Notes: generated by a model not told the origin, from the letters alone. 64,000 nt of DNA from Phallus indusiatus (GCA_027605045.1 JAQFWX010000009.1:744001-808000); one strand, 5' to 3'; numbered from the stretch's first letter, positions 1-8,679 are shown. Numbers and translations are program-made.

Positions 1-489
1 GCGTCGACGGGCAGCGTCAACGTCCATCGGGTCATGTCTAATCTGGGGTGCAGGAGCAGAAACCGCAGGTCTAGGGGGCGGTGCGGGCATGACCTGGGGT
101 ATAGGCCTGGGAGGTGGGTAGGCAGGAGCCTGATAGGAAGGGGCAAGGGGCCTCCTCTGGATCTGAGGAATCTGGTACGACGGGAAAGGGGTGGGACGAG
201 GTCGGTTAATGGGGACTGTCGCGGGATTTGTCTGAGTCGTTCCAGAGCCTACGAGCCGTCGGCGAGCAGCGGTGAAGGCCTCGTTGGAACACCTGTCCAT
301 GTCAAACATGCGTGCTTGCCTGATCCAGCCCTCGTAGTCATGAAGCGCGGGTCGGTCCTTCATTGTCGCTACCAGAGAGGCAATTGCCGGGTCTAAACCA
401 TTACGAAAGTATGTGTTAATGGCGAGTCCTTCCGTAAAGCCAGCATGCTCAATGAGCACACGGAAGGCGTCTACATACTCTTCTACAGT
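1..489 (-). pseudogene. Truncated Ty3/gypsy-type gag fragment
   Basis: Read on the minus strand, one frame stays open from base 489 to the window edge and gives about 160 residues. It begins TVEEYVDAFRVLIEHAGF and goes on through NTYFRNGLDPAI, a patch with EGWIRQARMFDMDR, then a proline-rich stretch ending in DPMDVDAARRR. The order of a helical capsid-like part followed by a Pro-rich linker and a PMDVDAAR motif just before the expected zinc knuckle is what I know from gag proteins of basidiomycete gypsy elements. The 5' part of gag is missing: a TAG codon at 490-492 and then GATC-rich repeat DNA replace it. The 3' part runs off the window. It differs in sequence from the gag at 5469-7430, so it is a remnant of a second element family. 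It could continue as a longer element to the left of the window. Confidence 0.7.
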
Positions 490-1490
490 CTAAGGATGCA
501 CACGATTCCGGATCCAGGTCAGCCGGATCCGGATCGACAGGTCATGACATCTCCCAAAAGTCATACCTGGATCCGCACAGGTCAATGACCTACGGATCCA
601 GATCCCCCAGATCCAGATCTTCCCGGATCTATGTCTTCCCGGATCTATGTCTTCCCGGATCCATGTCATCCCGGATCCAGATCTCCCCAAATTCGAGTCC
701 GGGTCTTGAACAGGAATTTAAAAGGAGCTACACCCAAGTTAAGGGTGTTTCCTTTTTTATTTTGCATGTTTTTGCACTTTTTTTAATAGTTAAACAACAA
801 ATAATTTCATATTGTGCACTACCTAATCTCTTATTTAATATATCTACATGGAGTACTATGAAAATAACTTGAAGATCGAAATTCCCGTCACCGCAGCCGC
901 TTCCTTTCCTTCTCTCCAACAACACGTCTGATGCCTGGTCCCAAGATGCCGAAGAGAAAAAAAGGAGTTAGAAAAAAGCGCACAGAACGAAGAGAACGGT
1001 ACTTAAGGTCAGTTCCACTATATGTTCAGATTATGCCGAACTTCATTTTTACCCCAGTAACCATGAGGAAAACCTGGACAGACAGAGAAAGTGGCGAGAG
1101 GGGAGTGGGAGGAAAGGGACAGCAGGAACCGTGGATAGTGAGGTCGATAGCCCGGGCGGTTCTGCGGGAAATCAAACGTGTGTCAACGTTGAGATCATTC
1201 AGAAGCTACCCTCGTTGCAAGAACCTGTGTCTTCCGTGCTTCGCGCTACCCCAATCAAGTCCCCTGTACACGGAACGTTCTATGATGCTGACAGCCTTTC
1301 GGCTCAAATTTTTGAAGAAAACCTAATGACCTTCACTAGCTTAATGGTACTATTTCAATCTACTCAATAAGAAAGAGTAACACAAGTGGCTAACACAAGC
1401 ATTCAAGGAGGAGAAACTTACCGACGCGAAAAACGAATTGATGATCGACAGCGCCACCGTGCATGTCTTCGATCTCGACGCGTGGTCCGA
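490..1490. other. Left flank without a supportable gene
   Basis: Bases 490-700 are GATC-rich repeat DNA. Bases 700-930 are AT-rich with no coding signal. On the plus strand one frame is open from about 1029 to the TAA at 1368-1370 and reads like protein (SDYAELHFYPSNHEENL, then LPSLQEPVSSVLRATPIKSP). A second overlapping frame starts at 931 with a basic MPGPKMPKRKK segment. On the minus strand, bases 1422-1490 give GPRVEIEDMHGGAVDHQF followed by a good GTAAGT donor, which looks like an exon end. I recognise none of these. They may be fragments of host genes broken by the neighbouring retroelements. Confidence 0.35.
603..690. repeat. 16-bp tandem repeat, about five copies
   Basis: The unit CTTCCCGGATCTATGT occurs at 619-634 and 635-650, with one-base to few-base variants at 651-666 (CTTCCCGGATCCATGT) and 667-682, and a looser copy at 603-618. 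The surrounding DNA from about 505 is also rich in GGATCC and GGATCCAGATC words, so the array sits inside a broader GATC-rich degenerate repeat. It begins where the gag fragment loses its reading frame. No coding frame is supported across it. Confidence 0.75.
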
Positions 1491-1905
1491 TGACACACTA
1501 ATCACTGACTGTTAGGGCTACTCAGCTCACACTAGAGGGAGGGGATCCTAAGATAATATATTAAGGAGAATACTAACTACTCACCTAGAGGGAGGGGATC
1601 CTAAGAGAACAAGCTTAGGGACCCTCACTCTAGGTACAGCTACTATATACATAAAACGACGACGCGGCGTGCGGCCCTGACACAGCTAAGTGCCAGGCGC
1701 CCAAGCCGAGCCTAAGCGACGTGATGTCACGGGCATCACGCCGGGTACGAGCGCGCGACGCGCGCGAGTAGAGAAAGTGAAATAGAGACAGAACAAGGAA
1801 ACGGAGAGTAAAAGTAAAATATGGAAATGATAAATAAAATAGAAAGGAAATGATGCCGATGATAATAAATAAGAAAATGAGAGACGGCGGTAGCGTACCC
1901 TGACA
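1491..1905 (-). repeat. 3' LTR of the gypsy element (long form)
   Basis: In element orientation it starts TGTCAGGGTACGCTACCGC and ends near TTAGTGTGTCA, giving TG...CA termini. It shares a 183-base block (1602-1784) with 8374-8556 in the other LTR, with four mismatches counted by eye. The 5' third of the element-oriented LTR is clearly diverged. The 3' end carries about 100 extra bases that the other LTR lacks. The pol frame runs straight into it and ends inside it at 1630. Confidence 0.75.
1532..1606. repeat. Direct repeat inside the long LTR
   Basis: The 22-base word beginning CTAGAGGGAGGGGATCC occurs at 1532-1553 and again at 1585-1606, a period of 53 bases. The duplicated segment is part of the roughly 100 bases that make this LTR longer than its partner, so a local duplication accounts for part of the length difference. 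Confidence 0.7.
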
Positions 1906-4900
1906 AGAAGACTCTTCATCAGTTCCGTCATAATCTAGCCATTTTACCAAGTACAGTAACGGTACTGCACGACGTCGATCGATTTTAGAATCAAGTATCG
2001 ACTCTATTTCGTATTCGAGGTCGCCTTCAATCTCGACAGGAGCTGGAGGGTCTTGAACACGTCCAGGGATGGTATTCTCTGTATGCGGCTCGAGCATCGA
2101 CAAATGAAACACTGGATGAACTGAACGGTAATCGTTAGGCAATCTAAGTGTTCTAGTAACGTCATTAGGCTTAGCGATGATTTCGAATGGGCCTAAATAT
2201 TTTGCTGCGAGCTTTTTAGAGGGTCTTGTAGTCGAGAAGAATTCGGCTTTGACGTAGGCTTTGGTCCCTATATTGAAAGGAGGTGGTTTAGAACGACGTT
2301 CGTCTGCTGGTCCTTGATAGCGTTTCTGAGCTAGTTTGATTTGTTCCTTGAGTTCTTCGTGAATTTCTTCGAGCTTGTTGACAAACGACTCTGCTCGAGA
2401 AGATGTTAATTCAACGTTGTCGCGTATCGTGAGACTAGGGTGATATCCTTTGTTAGCAAAGAATGGAGATATACCCGTAGTAGCACTAGCTGCGTTGTTG
2501 AATGCAAACTCTGCAAGAGGAAGCAAATCGGACCAATCGTCTTGCTGGTAGTTGCAATATATGCGGATGTATTGCTCCAATGTCTGATTAGTTCTTTCCG
2601 TTTGTCCATCACCTTCGGGGTGATATCCAGAAGTGAAATGAAGGTTCATATTTAGGGCTTTGCCCAAAGAGCGAAAGAAATGAGAGACAAACTCCGAACC
2701 TCTGTCTGACGTTACATGGGATGGGACACCATGCTTCGAAAAGACATGTAAAACAAAGAGGCTGGCGAGTTGTTGCGATGAAATGGTATCGTGAGTGGGA
2801 ATGAAAGTAGCGTATTTCGTTAGCCGGTCAACAACGACGAGAATTGAAGTATAACCACTGGAAGCAGGTAAATGCTCAATGAAGTCCATAGAGATCGAAT
2901 CCCAAGGACGTATAGGTACGGGAAGTTGTTTAAGAAATCCGTATGGTTTATGTCGTTGTGATTTACCACGAGGACAGTCGATACAAGAGCTACAAAACTC
3001 TTTAACCATATCACGAAGGTTTGGCCAGACGTATTCGCGACGTATAAGTTCAAGGGTCTTGGTCTGTCCGAAATGTCCAGATACGGGATGATCATGTTTA
3101 TACTGAAGGACACGAAGTCTGAGGTCTTCAGCTGCCGGTACGAAGATACGACCATCACATCTAAGGAATCCGCGGTCATCCACAGTCCAACGAGGATTGG
3201 AATGATCGTGTAAATGAAGTTGCGCGACTGGGTCATGAGGAAGCGCAGAGAGAATGTCGTCATGAAGCTTGTTAATGTCCATGATAATAGCGCTACGGAG
3301 AATAGGAGCGTGAAGAATAGTAGCATTTAACGACACCTTTAATTGTTCTGAAGTGAAAATCGGCTTCAAATTTTGTGGGTTAACGTCGGTGTAGTCGCTT
3401 ATCCCCTCTTTAAGGTAGACGTCCCATCGTCTAGTGAGAGAATCAGGTTTAGTACCCAAGCGACCAGGACGGAAATTAATATTAAGATTAAATTGAGATA
3501 AAAATTCGGACCATCTCGCTTGACGGCGAGTAAGTGTTTTTGTTGTAGAGAAATAAGTGAGGTTTTTGTGATCCGTGAAGACGTCAACAGGAAAAGTAGA
3601 TCCTTCAAGGTAATGACGCCATTTTTGAAAAGCTTCAAATATCGCGAGTAATTCTTTGTCGTGAACATCGTAATTGAGTTCTGGAGGTGAAAATGTACGG
3701 GAATGAAAAGCGATTGGGTGTAATTCGTTTGTCGCATCGTATTGTGATAATATAGCTGCGAGAGCATAGTCAGACGCGTCCGTCTCGACTATAATAGGCC
3801 GGTCTGGTACCCAGTGAGCTAGCACTGGTGCAGTTGTAAAAGACTTTTTCAAAGTGTCGAATGCGCGTTGGCAATCGTCGGTCCAGTTCCAAGGTGCACC
3901 TTTACGCGTAAGTCGAGTGAGAGGTATTGTTATATGCGAGTATTGATCAATAAAACGACGATAGAAGTTTGCAAATCCAAGAAATGATTGAATATCCTTA
4001 ACTTTGCGCGGAATGGGCCAGTCAATGATCTGTTTAACCTTGCCGGTATCCATCGCAAGTCCAGATGAATCCAAAACATATCCAAGAAACTCTACACGGT
4101 CCTTGTGAAATTCACATTTCTTCGGCGACGCATATAAGTTGTGTTGCCGGAGACGTTTGAGAACTTCTTTGATGTGTTGTTTATGCGAGGAAATGTCGTC
4201 TGAGTAAATGAGGATATCATCGAGATAAACGACGACACAATGATCGAGTAGGTCGCCTAAAATATCGTTCATGAAGCGTTGGAAAGCAGCGGGAGCGTTG
4301 GATAATCCAAATGGCATGACAAGCCATTCAAAAGAACCATAACGAGTTCTGAACGCTGTCTTCCATTCATCACCTTCCGCGATACGCACAAGGTGATATG
4401 CGTGCTTCAAATCGATCTTGGTATATATGCAGGCTTTTCGAGGAGCGTCTAGTAAATCCGAGATAAGTGGTAACGGATACTTATCCTTTTTACTAATTTT
4501 GTTGAGTCCGCGAAAATCCACACAAAGACGTAAGGAACCGTCTTTTTTCTTGACGAAAAGGACTGGAGCGCCATGAGGAGAATTGGAATGGCGAATAAAA
4601 CCAGTCTTCAAATTATCATCGATAAATTCTCGGAGAGATTCTAATTCAAGGGGTGAAAGAGAATAGATGGGTCCTAGAGGAGGAGTTTTGCCATCTTCGA
4701 GTTCAATCTTCAAATCGTATGATCGATGTGGCGCCAGAGTGTCGGCTTTGACACCACTAAATACGTCTGCAAATTCTCGGTAGTCTTCAGGTATAGACAT
4801 CTCGTTAAAGTCGGGATCCACAGCTGCGGAATAAGACTTGACTTTTGGATCGGTGACTGCTAACCGAAAAACAACAGAGCCAGAAGCATTGGCTGCATGG

Positions 4901-5394
4901 AGAAAAGCTGCGGCGTTAACAAGAGATACTGAAGGACGAGAAGTGGTGGTTGGAATAGCTGAGGCATTTCGCGTGTTTGATTGAGTAGCGGAAAAGGACG
5001 ATTCGGCCTTGTCAGAAGATAATCGTAAGTTGTCTGGGAATTTGATACTGCCCAATACCCAGTTAATCGACGGATTATAGCGGGTGAGCCAGTCGTATCC
5101 TAAGACGAAATCACAATTAGCTTCCAACTTCGTAACGAGAAAAGAAATCGATAAAGTGTCACTACTAGGAAAAGTTACATTTAAAACTATCTTCCGAGTG
5201 ATAAAAGAGTTTGTAGTCCCATCAATAAGAAATAAAGGAATAGGATCGATGGTCTGAAAAGGAAGGGCATATTTATCTACTATTTTTTCATTTATAAAAC
5301 AGTGCGTCGATCCCGAGTCGACCATGCACTTGAAGGGAGAAGGAGAAAAAGGAACAGAAAGGGAAATCATAAAAGAATCAGAAAAAACAGGCAT
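1630..5394 (-). CDS. Gypsy pol polyprotein (PR-RT-RH-IN-partial chromodomain)
   Basis: The polyprotein copies and integrates the element. The first ATG of the frame gives 1254 residues, but the frame is open a little further 5', overlapping the end of gag. Domains in order: aspartic protease (MVDSGSTHCF, residues about 24-33), reverse transcriptase (LCVDFRGLNK, then catalytic VVYLDDILIYSDD, a YLDD variant of YxDD), RNase H (IIVETDASDYALAA, HDKELLAIF, VFTDHKNLTYF), integrase with an HHCC finger (HDHPVSGHFG ... CSSCIDC) and catalytic region (SMDFIEHLP, VTSDRGSEF, DGQTERTNQTLEQY), a GPFEI region and a chromodomain start (PLLYLVKWLDYDG). The chromodomain breaks off after DEESS exactly where the 3' LTR begins. 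The last 90 or so residues are LTR translation, with a hydrophobic stretch (FLFIIIGIISFLFYLSF) and an Arg-rich patch. No internal stop or frameshift is seen, so the enzyme may be functional. Confidence 0.9.
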   Translation of the reverse strand: MPVFSDSFMISLSVPFSPSPFKCMVDSGSTHCFINEKIVDKYALPFQTIDPIPLFLIDGTTNSFITRKIVLNVTFPSSDTLSISFLVTKLEANCDFVLGYDWLTRYNPSINWVLGSIKFPDNLRLSSDKAESSFSATQSNTRNASAIPTTTSRPSVSLVNAAAFLHAANASGSVVFRLAVTDPKVKSYSAAVDPDFNEMSIPEDYREFADVFSGVKADTLAPHRSYDLKIELEDGKTPPLGPIYSLSPLELESLREFIDDNLKTGFIRHSNSPHGAPVLFVKKKDGSLRLCVDFRGLNKISKKDKYPLPLISDLLDAPRKACIYTKIDLKHAYHLVRIAEGDEWKTAFRTRYGSFEWLVMPFGLSNAPAAFQRFMNDILGDLLDHCVVVYLDDILIYSDDISSHKQHIKEVLKRLRQHNLYASPKKCEFHKDRVEFLGYVLDSSGLAMDTGKVKQIIDWPIPRKVKDIQSFLGFANFYRRFIDQYSHITIPLTRLTRKGAPWNWTDDCQRAFDTLKKSFTTAPVLAHWVPDRPIIVETDASDYALAAILSQYDATNELHPIAFHSRTFSPPELNYDVHDKELLAIFEAFQKWRHYLEGSTFPVDVFTDHKNLTYFSTTKTLTRRQARWSEFLSQFNLNINFRPGRLGTKPDSLTRRWDVYLKEGISDYTDVNPQNLKPIFTSEQLKVSLNATILHAPILRSAIIMDINKLHDDILSALPHDPVAQLHLHDHSNPRWTVDDRGFLRCDGRIFVPAAEDLRLRVLQYKHDHPVSGHFGQTKTLELIRREYVWPNLRDMVKEFCSSCIDCPRGKSQRHKPYGFLKQLPVPIRPWDSISMDFIEHLPASSGYTSILVVVDRLTKYATFIPTHDTISSQQLASLFVLHVFSKHGVPSHVTSDRGSEFVSHFFRSLGKALNMNLHFTSGYHPEGDGQTERTNQTLEQYIRIYCNYQQDDWSDLLPLAEFAFNNAASATTGISPFFANKGYHPSLTIRDNVELTSSRAESFVNKLEEIHEELKEQIKLAQKRYQGPADERRSKPPPFNIGTKAYVKAEFFSTTRPSKKLAAKYLGPFEIIAKPNDVTRTLRLPNDYRSVHPVFHLSMLEPHTENTIPGRVQDPPAPVEIEGDLEYEIESILDSKIDRRRAVPLLYLVKWLDYDGTDEESSCQGTLPPSLIFLFIIIGIISFLFYLSFPYFTFTLRFLVLSLFHFLYSRASRARTRRDARDITSLRLGLGAWHLAVSGPHAASSFYVYSSCT

Positions 5395-5468
5395 AGACCG
5401 TAAAACTACTTTACTAGTACCACCGACTACGGCTACGTTGGCGCGTACTGAACCTTCCCGACTAACAT

Positions 5469-7430
5469 CTAGTTCTTGGATGCACTAGACCCAGGTTGAG
5501 CTGAGTCAGTGACTGTAGGTTGGGACTTAGAGTCCACAGGGGTACGTACGACGGGAGGTGCACTTCGAGAGGTGTTGTTACTGTTCCGACCTCCGCCGTT
5601 GTTGAAGGTTCGACGACCACGAGGTTGGTTGGCAGCAGTCGTAGCTGGAGGGTTAGTTCGACGGTTTCTAGGACATTCGCGAGACATATGGCCACATTGA
5701 CCACAGATAAAGCACAATTGTTGATCAAGACGACGTTGTCGTTCGGCAGCAGACAAGGGAGTCGAACCCGAGTTCCTATTGTTGGAGTTGTTGCTGTTAG
5801 AGGTACGACTATTGTTACCGAACCGACTAGGAATGGGAACCCGTTCAGGCCTATAATTTCTAAAGTTCGTGCCACGCCAAATGTTTCCACGTATCGGATG
5901 ATTGTTCTGGGAGTTCCGATGGTTGTTGTTTGAATTGGAGCTCGACGACGAATTGTTGTTACGGGAACGATTGTCGGAAGAGGACGATGACGACTGTTGG
6001 GACTTTTTCCGACCTTCATATTCCCAATAATGTGCGTCAAACTCTTGAACTGCTATCCTCAACGCTACATAAGTAGATGTGTCGCGATCCGAGTTATATA
6101 TGCGGTCGACAAGACGTCTAGGCAGTTTCTCCCATAAAATCCGACGGAGAGAACTGGCGTTGAAGTTAGTGCGCGTAGCATACTTAGTGAACTGAACAAA
6201 GAAATTGGACGCTTTCATGCTGTCGGAAAACGTCAGGCGCATTAACGCCTTTTCAGCATCATCCTCAGGAGAGAACGAGCCGAAGGCCTGAGTAAGGGTT
6301 TCGATGAAAGATTCCCAATTGGTGAAGAACGGGTAGTCTTGAAGATCTTCATCACCAGACTCAAGGAATGGTTGAAAAAAGCTTAGAGCAGTGCCGCGAA
6401 GGAAAGAGAGAGCATAGAAGATACGTTGCCAGTCCAGACTAAAGTCAGCTGGACGAGCACGAAAGACGAGATGACATTGAGTGAAAAAATTGGCAATTTT
6501 GTCCGGGTCCGTTCCGTCAAACGTTTCTGGTTCCTTGACGGTAGCACGGGAACGAGAGACGTTGAGTTGAGCAGTCTGAATCGACTGTTGACTGGAGAGG
6601 AGGGCGGCGATGTTACGAAAGACTTCACGTATTTCGTCCATGGAGATAGTGTTGCGACGACGCGGATCAGGGATAAAATCACCTTCGTCATCGTTGTCGT
6701 CTCCAAAATCGTCAGGAGGACCACCACCTGGGGGTCCACCATCACCACCACCACCAATACCACCACCACCGGGACCTGCAGAGGGAATGCCAGGGACAGA
6801 GGCATCAGGTGGACCATCAGAGTCATGGTTGTCCGGACCTCCATCGCCTGGAGGGTCTCCACCGTTTCCGCCAGAACCAGATGCTTGCGGCAAAGGAGTA
6901 CGAGGAGGTTCTTCGTCTTTAACTTCTTCAATCTTGGGCATCTGAGAAGTTTGACGACGAACAGGAGGAGGGTTCTGGACAGGGTTGGCGCTAGGAGGAG
7001 GTGTAGCCAACACCGTAGGAGTAGGAGACGCTGAGATGCGAGGTCGAATAGGAGGGGGAGGTAAGGAAGAAGAACGAGTCGGACCATAGTACGTAGGAAT
7101 ATTGAGATCAGTAGAAAACGATTCGATAGGGTAAGGCAAATTGATTATACCGGGAACGTGTGCGCCAGACCTTGCGCCCATTTCTCGTTCGTAAGACAAC
7201 GAACGTTGACGCTGAGTCGGCATCAAACTGTGCAGAGGAGAGGTTATCACAGAGGGATTGACGATTTCTGCGAGTTGGTTGAGCTGGGCAGTTCGATTAA
7301 GTTGACGACGTTCATTCCGGGATTGCCTATCACGACATTGATCTTCAATAACCGATTCGCGAGTAGCTGGAGACAGCGAGGTTAAACGCTGCGCATATAC
7401 TCGAGTGTGAGATTGTTGAGTAGAGGACAT
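5469..7430 (-). CDS. Gypsy gag polyprotein
   Basis: 653 residues forming the structural protein of the retroelement particle. The N-terminal 300 residues are low complexity and rich in Pro, Gly and Asp (GGGGIGGGGDGGPPGGG around residues 225-245). A retrotransposon-gag-like region follows, with VKEPETFDGTDPDKIANFF, then an aromatic LDWQRIFYALSFLRG helix region and FVQFTKYATRTNF. A Ser/Asn-rich linker precedes one zinc knuckle, CFICGQCGHMSREC (C-x2-C-x4-H-x4-C), near residue 575. The frame closes with TAG, and pol lies in the -1 frame relative to gag. The two frames overlap by only about 16 bases at the junction, so pol is presumably made by frameshifting or reinitiation. Confidence 0.9.
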   Translation of the reverse strand: MSSTQQSHTRVYAQRLTSLSPATRESVIEDQCRDRQSRNERRQLNRTAQLNQLAEIVNPSVITSPLHSLMPTQRQRSLSYEREMGARSGAHVPGIINLPYPIESFSTDLNIPTYYGPTRSSSLPPPPIRPRISASPTPTVLATPPPSANPVQNPPPVRRQTSQMPKIEEVKDEEPPRTPLPQASGSGGNGGDPPGDGGPDNHDSDGPPDASVPGIPSAGPGGGGIGGGGDGGPPGGGPPDDFGDDNDDEGDFIPDPRRRNTISMDEIREVFRNIAALLSSQQSIQTAQLNVSRSRATVKEPETFDGTDPDKIANFFTQCHLVFRARPADFSLDWQRIFYALSFLRGTALSFFQPFLESGDEDLQDYPFFTNWESFIETLTQAFGSFSPEDDAEKALMRLTFSDSMKASNFFVQFTKYATRTNFNASSLRRILWEKLPRRLVDRIYNSDRDTSTYVALRIAVQEFDAHYWEYEGRKKSQQSSSSSSDNRSRNNNSSSSSNSNNNHRNSQNNHPIRGNIWRGTNFRNYRPERVPIPSRFGNNSRTSNSNNSNNRNSGSTPLSAAERQRRLDQQLCFICGQCGHMSRECPRNRRTNPPATTAANQPRGRRTFNNGGGRNSNNTSRSAPPVVRTPVDSKSQPTVTDSAQPGSSASKN

Positions 7431-8367
7431 GGTGAAAGAAAGAAAAGATATAACCGAGACGTAGTGTGCGATAAAAAGAAGAGCTGCCGGGTGAGACTTA
7501 ATATACTGTCAAGTACCGATATCCGGGAACGGTTATAGATACTATAATATACTTTAGTCGCTGAATATAACACTGTTAACCGTCACCGTTGGTTGACGAT
7601 AGTCAGGACTTGGCCTCAATCTATAAGAGATTGTGCCACGACAGTCTTCTTCAGGATTTGCCCTGACGTTCGTCACGAGCGTCGAGTTCGTCAAGGACGT
7701 TCCTGATGTGTGCGTTCCGAGCTTCGAGAGCCGCGAGCTGTATCTCGTATTGAATGATATCAAGCTCGACAATAATGAAGAAAGCTTCAAGATGTAACTC
7801 TCGGCAACGACGGATGGCTTCCGTCGCTGCAAGTCTCGAGAACGATCTCGACGTTCAATGATGAATAGAATAGAGAAGGAGAGTTGTTATAGAGATATCG
7901 AACTACGTTCGATATTAAGTCTGAAGAACTATCTACGTGTATGCTAGGGTTTATATACACGTCAGATAAATAATTCTAGCTCAGTTCGAAATAGATTCCG
8001 AACTAGAGAAATACAAACAAGTCGTGAGATTCGTAAGTTACATCAATATATGCAGGGTATGATGTCTCATGTGATGAACATGAGGTGTGCAGGGATAAGA
8101 GCTGTGCATACATGGACCTACATTCGTCATCTATGATCTCATAACCGGAACGTGCGTGGAATATTCTAGAAAGGGCTTTTCCGCGGGTGTTCCAGGAGTT
8201 AAGAGAGACGGGTACGTCTCTATTCGAGTTGCGAGGTAAATTGAGATGACTGAACGCGAAGGTCATATCGTGAGTGACATAAGCGAGATAAGATTACGGA
8301 GATAAACGGTAAATGATCGGATATGGATTACGTAACGTTACCGGAAGTGATGTCATGAATCGGATCA
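7431..8367 (-). other. Retroelement leader between 5' LTR and gag
   Basis: About 940 bases lie between the end of the 5' LTR and the gag ATG, long for a gypsy leader. A 92-residue frame (7554-7832) starts here but has no recognisable domain and I do not call it a gene. The base after the LTR reads TGATCCGATTCATGAC in element orientation, which does not look like the usual TGG-starting primer-binding site, so I leave priming unassigned. Self-priming or loss of the site through recombination are both possible. Confidence 0.5.
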
Positions 8368-8679
8368 TGACACTAAGAGAACAAGCTTAGGGACCCTCAC
8401 TCTAGGTACAGCTACTATATACATAAAACGACAACGCGGCGTGCGGCCCTGACACAGCTAAGTGCCAGGCGCCCAAGCCGAGCCTAAGCGACGTGATGTC
8501 ACGGGCATCACGCCGTGTACGAGCGCGCAACGCGCGCGAGTAGAGAAGGTGAAATATGGACGGAGAGAATAAACGGAAGGTAGAGGTAATGCACGGGAAA
8601 TATAAATAAGGTAGAAATAGATATATACCGATGATAATAAATAAGGAAAAATGAGGGGACGCGGTAGCGTACCCTGACA
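8368..8679 (-). repeat. 5' LTR of the gypsy element (short form)
   Basis: 312 bases, TGTCAGGG to TTAGTGTCA in element orientation. Its outer edge joins the DUF6535 coding sequence directly: the host frame reads ...LALVWYV and then enters the LTR. It lacks the roughly 100-base extension found in the 3' LTR. Its promoter-proximal half is nearly identical to the 3' LTR and its outer third is diverged. Confidence 0.75.
8413..8428 (-). promoter_or_regulatory. TATA-like box in the LTR
   Basis: In element orientation the sequence TTTTATGTATATAGTAGC lies about 50 bases before the LTR end. It is identical in the 3' LTR (near 1641-1656). Position and sequence fit an RNA polymerase II core promoter, but no start site can be confirmed from sequence alone. 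Confidence 0.35.

Larger units (their letters stand above)
1491..8679 (-). mobile_element. Ty3/gypsy LTR retrotransposon, near complete but mosaic
   Basis: Read on the minus strand the order is 5' LTR (8368-8679), leader, gag, pol, 3' LTR (1491-1905). Both open frames are long and undamaged: gag has a capsid region and a CCHC knuckle, and pol has protease, reverse transcriptase, RNase H, integrase and part of a chromodomain. RT-RNase H before integrase is the Ty3/gypsy (Metaviridae) order, and the chromodomain suggests the chromovirus branch. Two features argue against a single clean insertion: the LTRs differ in length and in sequence, and the outer flanks (GTCCGA at the left, CATACC at the right) do not form a target-site duplication. 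The right end lies inside a DUF6535 gene and the missing half of that gene is not found beyond the left end. I infer ectopic recombination between two related elements. Confidence 0.85.

Noticed and set aside
603..690. Possible CRISPR-like array
   Set aside because: The 16-bp units are directly adjacent with no unique spacers, and the window is eukaryotic.
5462..7087. Additional minus- and plus-strand frames inside gag (up to 234 codons)
   Set aside because: Shadow frames of the Pro/Gly-rich gag; only the 653-codon frame carries the capsid region and CCHC knuckle.
7554..7832. 92-codon frame in the retroelement leader
   Set aside because: No domain, no splice link to gag, and its length is expected by chance in this composition.
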